A stretch of 29,512 bases of DNA from Candidatus Moraniibacteriota bacterium (GCA_003543115.1 DPJH01000048.1:1-29512), one strand, 5' to 3'; shown: positions 1 through 8,864, counted from the stretch's first letter. Translations and numbers: made by a program. The notes: generated from the letters alone by a model not told the origin.

Positions 1-3000
1 AGTTTTACTTTGGAGCAGGGAAGCGGAACTATGACAATTTCCCATTCCATAACCTTAGTCGATCTATTGCCGGAAACCCATTATTACTATCGAATATTAT
101 CACAGGACACATCTAATAACATAATGACGGATGATAATAGCGGAGTGGGATTTGACTTTATAACGGATTCTGGCCGAAGTCCGATCATATCTACTGTCAC
201 TTCAACAGAGAACGCCTATAATAATTTTACTGTTTCTTGGAACACTGATATTGATAGCAATTCTTTTGTGGAATTCGGAACGACAGCTAGCTATGGTTCT
301 GTCGTAGGAAAATACGATTCACTGCAAAATCATTCCATCAATCTTCAAAATCTCCTTCCGGAAACTACCTATTATTATCGGGTTCGTTCAGGAGCTGAAT
401 TTGAAGCGGTGAGCGGTCAATATAGTTTTATGACCGGAACGGTTCCAGTTCCGAGTATACCGATTATTTCTTTGGTCAGTTCAGCCGGAATCACTCATAA
501 TACGGCTAATATTTCTTGGGTAACTAACATTGCCAGCAATTCCTATGTGGAATATGGCACAGACACCAGTTATGGAAAAATTCATGGAAATAATGTTTTT
601 GCAACCAATCATAACATAACACTTCCAAGTGATTTGATTGCTGACACTGTCTATCACTTCAGAGTCCGCTCAACTGACGCATCCCATAATGAAGGAGTTT
701 CAGATGATTACACCTTCTCGACCGTCTCTGTCCCTTCTTCGCCTCCGCCAGCCATCTCTTCAGTCGCCTTCGCTGGAATAACCCACAATACCGCCACTAT
801 CACCTGGACTACCGATCTTGCCAGCGATTCTTTCGTGGAATATGGCACAGACACCAGTTATGGAAAAACTTATGGCAGTGGCGCCTTAACTACAAATCAT
901 AGCATCACTCTTCCAGCTGATCTGAATGCTGGCACAACCTATCATTTTAGAGTTCATTCATCAGATGCTGACAAGAATGAGGGGATTTCTGGGGATTATA
1001 GTTTTTTAACCATAGCCGGACCGGATGCAATCAAGCCGATAATAAGCAATGTTTCTTATTCGAATCTAAGTGAATCCACAGTAAGAATAAGCTGGGAAAC
1101 TGATGAAAATACGAATTCAATAGTTTATTTAGGAATAAGCACAAATTATAGCCTGGTAAGTGGTGAGGATGCTGCTTCAACACAAAATCACTTAGTGAAT
1201 GTTTCTGGTCTTATTCCCAATACAACTTATCATTTTCAAGTTGTTTCTAGGGATAGCAATGGAAACGTAGCATACTCAGCAGACAGTGTTTTTACAACGC
1301 TTGCTATGGCGGGAACTCCCCAAATTTCTAGCGGCCCGATGGAAAATAATGTCACGGATACAAGCGTCCATATAGAATGGACAACTGATCAAAATACTGA
1401 CAGTAAAGTAGTCTATGGGACAGATGCTTCACAGTTAGATCATAGCATGCTTATTCAAGAACAAGCTTTGTCTCATAGTGTTTTATTGACTGGACTGCTG
1501 GCTCAGACAGAATATTTTTATAAGGTGGTTTCAGAAAATATACTTGCTGTTTCAGTAGAGAGCTCCACAGAAAGTTTCACGACATCAGTGGATGCAGAAC
1601 ACGATCACCCGCCGCTTTCAAAAATAGAAAATGTTCATGCTAATCAAAAATCTACCAGTGCTATTGTTACATTTACTACCGATCAAAAAGCTATGTGTTT
1701 TGTGGAATATCGAGTGGATGGACAGACCTATTCAGGCCTTAAGGGGGAAGAGCTCTCCTATAATACCAATCACAATGTGCATCTTTTGGATCTGGCTCCA
1801 AAAACAAAATATTTTATGAAAATAACCTGTACTGACAATCTGGATACAATAGTAAAATATGAACCAGCAGATGAATTTTATTTTATAACTCAAGATTCAT
1901 CTGGCGATGACGGAGACAAAGATGCGACAGCTCCAAGCATTAGCGGTATCAAGGTCGGAAAGCCAAGTGAAGGAGAGGGAGTCCTAGTGAGTTGGAACAC
2001 TGATGAGATCTCTAGCAGTTTTGTGCGCTATGGCTTGACTGATGAATTAGGAAGCGTTGCGGGGGACGATCTGGTCAGTTTTGATATAACAAAATACGTT
2101 ACTTCACATGAAGTAGTGATAAATAATTTGCCTTCCAATACAAAATATTATTATTCCATTGTTTCATCTGATAAAGCTGGAAATATCGCCCAATCATCTG
2201 CTGATACATTCACTACTTCTTCCCAATCCAGCCTTTCTTCCATTAAAATCGAAGCTGTTTCTATGGAAGAGGCCTTAGTCAGTTGGTCAACGAATTCTGC
2301 AACATCTTCCGTAGTTGAATTTGGAACGACACAGACATATGGACAGGTGCGTCAAGACAATTCCTTAGTGAAGGACCATAAGATAACAATTGCTGGCCTA
2401 ATTTCTGCTACTACCTATCATATCAGGGTGCGCAGCAAAGATGAAAGCGGAAAAGAATATGTATCTTCTGATTATACTTTTACTCCAAAATCTCCACCGA
2501 TAATAAGCGGGATAAAAATTTCTGATGTGACTGAACACGGCGTGACAATTAATTTTTTAACCAATATAGCTACTGATTCAGTGGTGCAATATACAGACGT
2601 AAAAAATCCTAAAAATACTGGTTCTCAAGGATCACCGGAACTTCTTACGAATCATAATGTAGTTTTGCATGACCTTACTCCGGGTACGACATTCGTTATG
2701 AAAATAAAAGTGCGTGACGATTCAGGCAATGAGGCCGAACAGGAAGGCGCCAGCTTTAGCACTAATAAAGATGAAACCCATCCGAAAATAGATCAGGTAA
2801 GGGTGGAAAGCGCTTTGGCGCAAAATGACAAAGTGCAAACAATTATTAGCTGGACAACCGATGAAGACGCTACCACCAAAGTTATTTATCGAGAAGGAAA
2901 AAACGGAGAAAATATGGATTTGCCAACAAGCGATGGAATTGCACAGTCTCACATTGCTGTCATTACAAATTTCAAGCCAGGAGTAATATATTTTTTTAAT

Positions 3001-3135
3001 GTGAAATCGATGGATAAATATGGGAATGAAGCAATATCAGAAACTTATGCGACTCTTACTCCCAAAAAGAAAGAAAATATCATTCAGATAATAATAAACA
3101 ATTTTCAGGAAATATTTAAATGGACTAATGTTTAA
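1..3135 (+). CDS. FN3-repeat surface protein, 5' truncated by window edge
   Basis: The reading frame is open from base 1, so the N-terminus, including any signal peptide, lies outside the window. The visible 1044 residues are about ten complete repeats plus one partial repeat of 85-100 residues. Each has a W-x-T-D/N strand, an S-x-V-x-Y/F-G strand, a conserved N-H, an L-x-x-x-T-x-Y-x-x-x-V turn and a final F-x-T. This is the fibronectin type III fold of the purple-acid-phosphatase N-terminal type. No catalytic domain is visible; the protein ends in a short Lys-rich then amphipathic tail with no clear C-terminal membrane helix. The likely role is an extracellular stalk or adhesin; function and ligand are unknown. 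Repeats 3 and 4 share near-identical DNA and C-richer codons, suggesting recent duplication. It lies 41 bp before the next surface gene and is probably cotranscribed. The FN3 call is confident; the role is inferred. Confidence 0.85.
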   Translation, partial: SFTLEQGSGTMTISHSITLVDLLPETHYYYRILSQDTSNNIMTDDNSGVGFDFITDSGRSPIISTVTSTENAYNNFTVSWNTDIDSNSFVEFGTTASYGSVVGKYDSLQNHSINLQNLLPETTYYYRVRSGAEFEAVSGQYSFMTGTVPVPSIPIISLVSSAGITHNTANISWVTNIASNSYVEYGTDTSYGKIHGNNVFATNHNITLPSDLIADTVYHFRVRSTDASHNEGVSDDYTFSTVSVPSSPPPAISSVAFAGITHNTATITWTTDLASDSFVEYGTDTSYGKTYGSGALTTNHSITLPADLNAGTTYHFRVHSSDADKNEGISGDYSFLTIAGPDAIKPIISNVSYSNLSESTVRISWETDENTNSIVYLGISTNYSLVSGEDAASTQNHLVNVSGLIPNTTYHFQVVSRDSNGNVAYSADSVFTTLAMAGTPQISSGPMENNVTDTSVHIEWTTDQNTDSKVVYGTDASQLDHSMLIQEQALSHSVLLTGLLAQTEYFYKVVSENILAVSVESSTESFTTSVDAEHDHPPLSKIENVHANQKSTSAIVTFTTDQKAMCFVEYRVDGQTYSGLKGEELSYNTNHNVHLLDLAPKTKYFMKITCTDNLDTIVKYEPADEFYFITQDSSGDDGDKDATAPSISGIKVGKPSEGEGVLVSWNTDEISSSFVRYGLTDELGSVAGDDLVSFDITKYVTSHEVVINNLPSNTKYYYSIVSSDKAGNIAQSSADTFTTSSQSSLSSIKIEAVSMEEALVSWSTNSATSSVVEFGTTQTYGQVRQDNSLVKDHKITIAGLISATTYHIRVRSKDESGKEYVSSDYTFTPKSPPIISGIKISDVTEHGVTINFLTNIATDSVVQYTDVKNPKNTGSQGSPELLTNHNVVLHDLTPGTTFVMKIKVRDDSGNEAEQEGASFSTNKDETHPKIDQVRVESALAQNDKVQTIISWTTDEDATTKVIYREGKNGENMDLPTSDGIAQSHIAVITNFKPGVIYFFNVKSMDKYGNEAISETYATLTPKKKENIIQIIINNFQEIFKWTNV
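547..580 (+). repeat. 34-nt direct repeat, copy 1
   Basis: Exact 34-nt match to 835-868, beginning gtggaatatggcacagacac. It encodes the V-E-Y-G-T-D-T-S-Y-G-K strand of FN3 repeat 3. The copies are 288 bp apart, exactly 96 codons, one repeat unit. Confidence 0.95.
835..868 (+). repeat. 34-nt direct repeat, copy 2
   Basis: Second exact copy of the 547-580 repeat, inside FN3 repeat 4. Such identity among otherwise diverged repeats points to a recent unit duplication or gene conversion. Confidence 0.95.
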
Positions 3136-3176
3136 TTCTTTCCAAATATGTTATCATAAATAAAACAATAAAAAAG

Positions 3177-4754
3177 ATGATAGACAAAAAAAGACATAAG
3201 AAAAAAACTTTAGTGCGCTCTTTCGCCAGGGCCCACGGGATTTTTACCATTTTCTTGTTTATGTTTTACGTGGCGTTTGCAATGCTCGGGGATTTTGGAA
3301 TGTTGGCGAAAGATATTAAAGATAAATATGCTTGGGCATCCACGACTCTATCGGTTTATGTAAACGCTCTTCCTGATCAACCGATAATTACAGCTGTCTC
3401 CGGATGCTCTGGAGAGCAGGCAATAATAAATCTTTCTTGGAATGCAACTGCAAGTACTGATTATTATGATATTTTACGAGATGGACAAATATTGGTGAGC
3501 GGGATAACTGAAAGAAACTATGCTGATAGCGTTGTTTCAATCGGAACATCCTATACATATATAGTTATTGCTCATGGTTCTCTGGGAAGCGTGTCTTCTC
3601 CGCCGGAAACTGTTATTGTCGAAGAATGCTCTCCGGAACCTCCGCTGCCAGCTCCTCAATGCAAAATAACTTCACTGGACGGTGAACCAATAGATCCGTC
3701 CATATTAATCACCACTAAAAATAGGTCGCCAAAGATTTCTGGAACGACCAATATAGAAAATGCCACCATTTTAATAAATGTTTTTCCCGGTCCGATCATT
3801 AGCAGTACCGTAAATGCCCAAAGCAATGGTTTTTGGGAATATAGCGTATATGGATCTCTGCCATTGGGATTGTATACTTTTCAGGTGACTGCGGTTGACC
3901 CGGATGATTCCGCTAGGCGCGTGATAACTAGTGTGCAAATTAAAATCATAGAAGAGGATGATGACGATGATGATTGTGGCAGCGGAAAAAGAATCACTAT
4001 CTGTCACAATCCGGGAGATTCTTCACAAAAAACCATAATTGTTTCTCATCCTGAAGTTAAAGGGCATTTAGGCCACGGTGATTATTGCGGTGATTGCAAT
4101 GAAGTTATTTCTAACAATAATGAAGCAACAGAAACAATTGTTCCGTTGGAGCCGGCGAATGAAAATGATGAACCTGGAAAAGATGATATTCCAGTTGATA
4201 TTTTATCCAATCCGGAGAAAAATTTACCTTTGGTGATGAATGTTGATGTTCTCAACAAAAGCAAGATCATATATTCTAATCAAAGTATCTTTGTTCAAGT
4301 TTTGCTGGATTGGAAAAATATGGAACCTCAAAATTCAGATTTCACATATGAAATAATCAATGATAGGGATCAGGTAGTCTCTTCTATTTCCAAAAGCAAT
4401 AAGTCATCCGTAAAATCATCAGAACAGATCATTCCTTTGCCTCGAGATATTGAATATGGAGAATATGTATTGAGATTGAGAACAAAAGTAAACGGAATGT
4501 ATATAACTTCTCAAGATAAATTTATATACAAAGAGGCTCCGGTGGTTAACTTAGGCGGATCAATTATGTTTACATATTCAGAGTTAGTCAGCAGTATCGG
4601 TTGGTTTGCTATAATATGTCTTTTGCTTATGCTTGTTGTTCTGATTATATTGTCGCATGAATACTATCTATATAGCCGATCTTTGCGAACTATAACAGAA
4701 AAAGGATTAAGAGAAGACGGTTTGATTTCTAAAAGAAAGGGGGTGTCCTCATGA
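3177..4754 (+). CDS. Membrane-anchored surface protein with FN3-like and Cys/His CHNPG module
   Basis: 525 residues, function unknown. It opens with a basic stretch and a hydrophobic segment (about 20-40), a signal anchor or uncleaved signal. An FN3-like domain follows at about 65-150, then an Ig-like beta domain (about 160-255) and a poly-Asp run (about 258-266). Next is a Cys/His-rich module at 267-307 with C267, C276, H277, H291, H297, H300, C304 and C307, read as ITICHNPG then GHLGHGDYCGDC. The pattern resembles the CHxPPG...HLxHGD motif of many secreted bacterial proteins; metal binding is plausible but not shown. A second beta-rich domain (about 335-455) precedes a C-terminal membrane helix (about 470-495) and a short basic cytoplasmic tail. 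Its TGA stop overlaps the start of the next gene (ATGA), so the two are translationally coupled. Confidence 0.8.
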   Translation: MIDKKRHKKKTLVRSFARAHGIFTIFLFMFYVAFAMLGDFGMLAKDIKDKYAWASTTLSVYVNALPDQPIITAVSGCSGEQAIINLSWNATASTDYYDILRDGQILVSGITERNYADSVVSIGTSYTYIVIAHGSLGSVSSPPETVIVEECSPEPPLPAPQCKITSLDGEPIDPSILITTKNRSPKISGTTNIENATILINVFPGPIISSTVNAQSNGFWEYSVYGSLPLGLYTFQVTAVDPDDSARRVITSVQIKIIEEDDDDDDCGSGKRITICHNPGDSSQKTIIVSHPEVKGHLGHGDYCGDCNEVISNNNEATETIVPLEPANENDEPGKDDIPVDILSNPEKNLPLVMNVDVLNKSKIIYSNQSIFVQVLLDWKNMEPQNSDFTYEIINDRDQVVSSISKSNKSSVKSSEQIIPLPRDIEYGEYVLRLRTKVNGMYITSQDKFIYKEAPVVNLGGSIMFTYSELVSSIGWFAIICLLLMLVVLIILSHEYYLYSRSLRTITEKGLREDGLISKRKGVSS

Positions 4755-5053
4755 TTGAGTCAAAAATAATAGCTATTCTTAATATATTTGGAATAGTTTT
4801 GGCCTTCTTTTCTATTGTCTATGCGGCTGGAGTCGTATGGAGAGTAGAAAAAAAATTGGATATATCTTATAAATTATTTTTATCCGCAGTGGTAGCCTAT
4901 GCTATAAGTTTATTTTTAGAAATTTTTAATGGAATCGGCAGTGCGACAATGGAATTATATATTGCTATTACTAAAATAGTCTTTATTGCATTATTTTTAG
5001 GAGGAATTCTGATGATGAGAGATCTTATTCGTGATATGGATGGAGAAAAATAA
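4751..5053 (+). CDS. Small three-helix membrane protein
   Basis: 100 residues, not recognised. Three hydrophobic helices are visible at about 5-27, 40-61 and 68-88, followed by a short charged tail (R-D-L-I-R-D-M-D-G-E-K). The ATG overlaps the TGA of the preceding surface gene and has a purine-rich G-run (aaaggggg, about 4736-4743) at a suitable distance, one of the few convincing ribosome-binding sites in this window. Tight coupling suggests equimolar production with the membrane-anchored protein before it, perhaps as a membrane partner or stabiliser; this is inference from gene order only. Confidence 0.75.
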   Translation: MIESKIIAILNIFGIVLAFFSIVYAAGVVWRVEKKLDISYKLFLSAVVAYAISLFLEIFNGIGSATMELYIAITKIVFIALFLGGILMMRDLIRDMDGEK

Positions 5054-5068
5054 TAAACTGTGGATAAG

Positions 5069-5096
5069 TTAGTTTGACAAAATATTGCCAAACTAA
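5069..5096. promoter_or_regulatory. Perfect 8-bp inverted repeat over the promoter
   Basis: TTAGTTTG (5069-5076) and CAAACTAA (5089-5096) are perfect inverted copies with a 12-nt spacer. The right half lies on the end of the -35 box and the start of the spacer. No T-run follows, so an operator is more likely than a terminator. Regulator unknown. Confidence 0.6.
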
Positions 5097-5113
5097 TGCT
5101 AGTATGCTATAAT
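5085..5113 (+). promoter_or_regulatory. Extended -10 promoter for the 5200 gene
   Basis: -35 TTGCCA (5085-5090), 17-bp spacer, extended -10 TGC-TATAAT (TATAAT at 5108-5113). This is one of the closest matches to the housekeeping sigma consensus in the window. Predicted start of transcription is near 5120, leaving about 80 nt of leader. Confidence 0.85.
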
Positions 5114-5122
5114 AGTTACATA

Positions 5123-5164
5123 AGGAATATTGTTATTAATTAAAAAACAAAAAACAGTATTCCT
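5123..5164 (+). other. 5'-terminal mRNA stem-loop in the leader of the 5200 gene
   Basis: AGGAATATTG (5123-5132) pairs with CAGTATTCCT (5155-5164) in a 10-bp stem with one G-U pair and a 22-nt loop. It begins within a few bases of the predicted transcript 5' end and is followed by an unstructured A-rich stretch to the ATG. Hairpins in this position protect long-lived mRNAs such as E. coli ompA; the role here is inferred. Confidence 0.65.
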
Positions 5165-5199
5165 GAATTTAAATAATTAACAAAAATAAAAACAAAACT

Positions 5200-5832
5200 A
5201 TGATGAAGACTCAAAAAAGAGTAGTCGCCATGATTGCTGTTTTGGCAATTGCGGGTCTAGTGAAAGCACCGTCAGCAAATGCTGATGTTGAGACGTATGG
5301 AGTTACGCTTCAGACGGATGTCCAAGAAGTTATTACCTTGGATTGCGGAGGAGCAACAGTTAATCTGGGAAATCTAACTCCAGGAACTCCTGTTACCGGT
5401 AGCTCAATTTGTACAGCTACTACTAATGCTAACGGAGGATACAATCTAGCAGTGAGAAGAGATGATGCAGACACAACAATGGACAAGAGTACTGATGCTA
5501 CAGTAAACATCACTGATCTAACAGCTTGGGATCCAACTGCGACTGCTGGAGCAGGAAATGCAGCTACTTGGTCAGGTACAGGTTTGGGATTCACAGTTTT
5601 TGCTTCTGATGCTACTAAGAATACAACTTGGTGGGGAACAGGAACAACTGTAACAGATGCTGCTAACAAGTATGCCGGTTTTGCTGCAGCTCAAACAGAT
5701 ATTATGAGACATACAGCTTATAGCGGAGCTGCTACAACAACTAGTATCGGTTATAAACTGGATGTTCCAGCAACACAAAGATCAGGAGCTTACTCTGGTA
5801 TCATCACATATCAAGCAACAACAACTCCTTAA
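5200..5832 (+). CDS. Secreted WxL-like beta-sandwich surface protein, probably abundant
   Basis: 210 residues. A Sec signal peptide (basic MMKTQKR, hydrophobic core, A-N-A cleavage site near residue 28) is followed by a Thr/Ala/Gly-rich, Lys-poor mature domain with two cysteines (C49, C71) that could form a disulfide. The end (Y-K-L-D-V-P-A-T...S-G-A-Y-S-G-I-I-T-Y) resembles the closing strands of WxL-domain proteins, which bind peptidoglycan in Firmicutes, although the W-x-L triplets are absent. The T-N-A-N-G-G-Y-N-L segment is also typical of that fold. There is no membrane anchor or sortase motif. The strong promoter, 5' stem-loop, narrow codon choice (GCT, ACA, ACT) and strong terminator all indicate high expression. 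Best guess is a major secreted coat or fibre subunit; fold assignment moderate, role inferred. An ATG doublet makes 5203 an equally possible start. Confidence 0.8.
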   Translation: MMKTQKRVVAMIAVLAIAGLVKAPSANADVETYGVTLQTDVQEVITLDCGGATVNLGNLTPGTPVTGSSICTATTNANGGYNLAVRRDDADTTMDKSTDATVNITDLTAWDPTATAGAGNAATWSGTGLGFTVFASDATKNTTWWGTGTTVTDAANKYAGFAAAQTDIMRHTAYSGAATTTSIGYKLDVPATQRSGAYSGIITYQATTTP

Positions 5833-5860
5833 TATATTTTTCTTTAATTAGAAATTTAAT

Positions 5861-5897
5861 AAAAAGATTCGGATTTTCGTCCGAGTCTTTTTATATT
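5861..5897 (+). terminator. Intrinsic terminator after the 5200 gene
   Basis: Bases 5861-5873 pair with 5880-5892 in a 13-bp stem (one G-U pair) around the loop ttttcg; the 3' arm ends in five Ts and T-rich DNA follows. It separates the surface-protein unit from enolase. Confidence 0.9.
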
Positions 5898-5961
5898 TTT
5901 GTACAGTTTTTTTGTTGTATTTTTAAGAAAAAAATAAGCGTTTTTTATTTTTATTCCTATG

Positions 5962-5970
5962 TGATATAAT
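5962..5970 (+). promoter_or_regulatory. Extended -10 promoter of eno
   Basis: TGA-TATAAT (TATAAT at 5965-5970) with no clear -35. Predicted start near 5977 gives a leader of about 23 A-rich nt without a Shine-Dalgarno sequence. The same nonamer stands before the 24074 gene. Confidence 0.7.
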
Positions 5971-5999
5971 GAGAGAGTTAAAAATAAATAAAAATAAAT

Positions 6000-7253
6000 A
6001 TGTCAAAAATAGAAAAAATTTATGCACGAGAAATATTGGATTCAAGAGGCAATCCGACAGTAGAAGTTGAGGTGGAATTGGAGTCTGGCATAAAGACTAT
6101 GGCAGCCGTGCCAAGCGGAGCTTCAACAGGTATTTTTGAGGCCTTGGAACTCCGAGACGAGGATAAGTCCCGCTTTGGCGGATTAGGAGTTTTGAAGGCT
6201 ATAAAAAATGTGAATGATGAAATTCAAAAAGAAATTGTTGGAATGGAGGTTGATAGGCAAGAAGAAATTGACAGGAAAATGCTTGAATTGGACGGGACGG
6301 AGAATAAATCAAAATTAGGCGCCAACGCTATTTTAGGCGTATCGCTGGCCGTAGCCAGAGCTGCTGCTATGGAAAATAAGATTCCATTATATAAATATAT
6401 TGCTAAAATCTATGGCTTTTCATCAGATTTCCAAATGCCTACACCGATGTTTAATGTTATTAACGGCGGAAAGCATAGTGATTCAGGACTATCCGTTCAG
6501 GAATATAAAATAGTGCCCAATGGCGTGAAAACTTTCAAGGAACAATTGCGTGCGGGCAGTGAAATTTTTCATAAATTGAAAGAGATTTTATCATCAGAAG
6601 GCCAGAGCATTGCTGTGGGAGATGAGGGCGGTTTTGCGCCACGCCTGGAGAGCAATTCCAAGCCGCTAGATCTCATTAATCGAGCTATTTCAGAGGCTGG
6701 ATATGAAGCGGGGGTGGAAGTGAGTCTTGGATTGGATGTCGCAGCTTCATCTTTTTATGATGATAAGGAGGGGCAATATATTTTTAAACCAGAAAGCAAT
6801 GGAGTGACTAGGGAGGTTTTGGTAAATATTTATAACGATTGGATTTCTAAATACAATATTATAAGCGTGGAAGACGGATTAAATGAAAATGATTGGGAAG
6901 GATGGAGAGGCATGAATGAAAAAATTGGAGGAAAGGTTATGACTATCGGAGATGATCTTTTGGTAACAAACGTGAAAAGATTGGAAACTGCAATAAAAGA
7001 GAAGGCTTGTAATGCGGTCTTAATCAAAGTTAATCAAATCGGATCGCTTAGCGAGACGATTGCTTGCATGAAATTAGCCAAGGAAAATAATATGAAAACA
7101 GTGATTTCCCATCGAAGCGGTGAAACCACTGATGACTTCATTGCTGACTTGGCTGTGGGAGCGCATGCGGAATATATCAAATCAGGATCGCTTTCCAGAG
7201 GAGAGAGAATTTGTAAATACAATCGTCTGATGAAGATTGAGGAGGAGATATAA
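6000..7253 (+). CDS. eno: Enolase
   Basis: Phosphopyruvate hydratase converts 2-phosphoglycerate to phosphoenolpyruvate in lower glycolysis, in the cytoplasm. The 417 residues run from the N-terminal ILDSRGNPTVEVEV motif through the whole TIM barrel. Catalytic residues are in place: E209 in GDEGGFAP and K343 in LIKVNQIGS. The Mg ligands are D246 (GLDVAAS), E291 (SVEDGL) and D318 (GDDLLVT). The SHRSGETTDD signature follows. Length is slightly below the usual 425-435 because the C-terminus is short. The ATG is preceded by an A-rich leader without a ribosome-binding site. It heads a three-gene run with gpmI and a PfkB kinase. Confidence 0.98.
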   Translation: MSKIEKIYAREILDSRGNPTVEVEVELESGIKTMAAVPSGASTGIFEALELRDEDKSRFGGLGVLKAIKNVNDEIQKEIVGMEVDRQEEIDRKMLELDGTENKSKLGANAILGVSLAVARAAAMENKIPLYKYIAKIYGFSSDFQMPTPMFNVINGGKHSDSGLSVQEYKIVPNGVKTFKEQLRAGSEIFHKLKEILSSEGQSIAVGDEGGFAPRLESNSKPLDLINRAISEAGYEAGVEVSLGLDVAASSFYDDKEGQYIFKPESNGVTREVLVNIYNDWISKYNIISVEDGLNENDWEGWRGMNEKIGGKVMTIGDDLLVTNVKRLETAIKEKACNAVLIKVNQIGSLSETIACMKLAKENNMKTVISHRSGETTDDFIADLAVGAHAEYIKSGSLSRGERICKYNRLMKIEEEI

Positions 7254-7303
7254 ATTAAATGTAAGGAAGCAATTAATTATCAAAAATATAAGCTTGTTAT
7301 TTT

Positions 7304-8860
7304 ATGAATAATGAAAAAAAGCCAACAGTTCTGGCGATTCTTGATGGATGGGGAGTGGCTGCGCCCTCTAAAGGAAATGCTGTTACCCTAGCTAAAAAAC
7401 CGATATTGGATAAACTATATGAAACATATCCATCGACAACATTGAATGCAACCGGAGTAGATGTGGGATTGGAGGAAAATCGGATGAGCGGGTCTGAATC
7501 GGGCCATATGAATATAGGAGCTGGAAGAATTGTCGAGCAGGATTCAAAAATTATTTCTGAAAGTATTCGCAATAAGACATTTTTTATGAATCCGGCTCTT
7601 ATCGGAGCCATAACTCACGCTAAGAAAAATAATAGCAATCTTCAGGTTCTCGGGCTGATGGGAGATTCTGATAGTCCTCATAGCAACCCGGAGCATTTCA
7701 GAGCTGTTTTGAAATTGGCAAAAATGAAAGGTATGGAAAATGTCTTTTGTCATCTTTTCACCGACGGGAGAGATTCATATCCTAAAAGCGCTCTGGGACA
7801 CCTTGAATATTTCAAAAGGATAATGAAAGAGGAAGGGATAGGGAAAATTGCTACCATATCAGGGAGATTTTATGCAATGGACAGGGATAAGCATTGGGAC
7901 AGATTGATTCAAGCCTATGAATGCATGGTTTATGGGAAGGGAGAAAAAAACAGTTCTCCGGAAGAAGTTATTTTAGAGGCTTATGACAATAATTTGTCTG
8001 ACGAATACATAAAGCCGAGTGTGATTTTCGAAAATGGAAAGCCAGTTTCTATGGTAGGCAAAAATGATAGTGTGATATTTTTTAATTTAAGATCAGATAG
8101 GGCTAGGCAATTAACAAAACTTTTCGCTGCTAATGGAGAATGTTATATTGCAGATAAGACACTGCCAAAGGGTGAAAACATTCCTAATATTTATTTTACC
8201 GCTATGACTGATTTTGGACCGGATCTTTGCGTGCACACTGCTTTTCCCGGGCGCACAATTCCAGTTACGCTGCCTATGGTTTTGGGAGATGTGAGACAGC
8301 TCTATATTGCTGAGTCAGAGAAATTTTCTCATATCACATATTTTTTTAACGGAGGTTATGCTGATTTGGTAGATGGAGAAGAGAGAATGGTTGTGAAATC
8401 TCCCCCAGTTGATTCTTATGCAAAAACTCCGGAAATGTCAGCGGAAAAAATCACTCAATTCATAGTGGAGGCCATAGATAAGGATAAATATGATTTTATC
8501 GGGGTTAACTATGCTAATGCGGATATGGTAGGACATACCGGAGATCTTGAAGCTGCTATAAAAGCAGTGGAATTTATTGATGCGCAAATCGGGATTTTAG
8601 CTAAAAAAGTTTTAGAAAAAAATGGAAACTTGATTATAACTGCCGATCATGGAAATGTTGAAGATATGATTGATTTTGAAAGCGACCAGCCTAATACATT
8701 TCATACTAAAAATCCGGTCCCATTTTTGCTGATAGGCGAAGAGTTCAGAGAGAGGAAGATCCGAGATGGCGGAGTGTTGGGAAATATTGCTCCAACAATC
8801 TTGGATATTTTAGATGTTGAGAAGCCGGAAGCCATGCTAAAAAATTCATTATTAAGATAA
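7304..8860 (+). CDS. gpmI: 2,3-bisphosphoglycerate-independent phosphoglycerate mutase
   Basis: Interconverts 3- and 2-phosphoglycerate using two Mn ions and a phosphoserine intermediate, supplying the adjacent enolase. The 518-residue length is normal. The alkaline-phosphatase-fold metal motif LAILDGWG lies at the N-terminus. The nucleophile region reads M-S-G-S-E-S-G-H-M-N-I-G-A-G-R; the Ser at position 64 aligns with the nucleophile of the usual M-G-N-S-E-V-G-H motif, so the flanking residues are atypical though the Ser is kept. HLFTDGRD, SGRFYAMDRD, NYANADMVGHTG and TADHGNVEDM are all present. It begins 50 bp after eno with no terminator between, so cotranscription is likely. Confidence 0.97.
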   Translation: MNNEKKPTVLAILDGWGVAAPSKGNAVTLAKKPILDKLYETYPSTTLNATGVDVGLEENRMSGSESGHMNIGAGRIVEQDSKIISESIRNKTFFMNPALIGAITHAKKNNSNLQVLGLMGDSDSPHSNPEHFRAVLKLAKMKGMENVFCHLFTDGRDSYPKSALGHLEYFKRIMKEEGIGKIATISGRFYAMDRDKHWDRLIQAYECMVYGKGEKNSSPEEVILEAYDNNLSDEYIKPSVIFENGKPVSMVGKNDSVIFFNLRSDRARQLTKLFAANGECYIADKTLPKGENIPNIYFTAMTDFGPDLCVHTAFPGRTIPVTLPMVLGDVRQLYIAESEKFSHITYFFNGGYADLVDGEERMVVKSPPVDSYAKTPEMSAEKITQFIVEAIDKDKYDFIGVNYANADMVGHTGDLEAAIKAVEFIDAQIGILAKKVLEKNGNLIITADHGNVEDMIDFESDQPNTFHTKNPVPFLLIGEEFRERKIRDGGVLGNIAPTILDILDVEKPEAMLKNSLLR

Positions 8861-8864
8861 ACTC

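Noticed and set aside
5074..5079. Perfect TTGACA as -35 box for the 5200 gene
   Set aside because: It is 28 bp from TATAAT, too far. TTGCCA at 5085-5090 has the right 17-bp spacing; the TTGACA overlaps the left arm of the inverted repeat.
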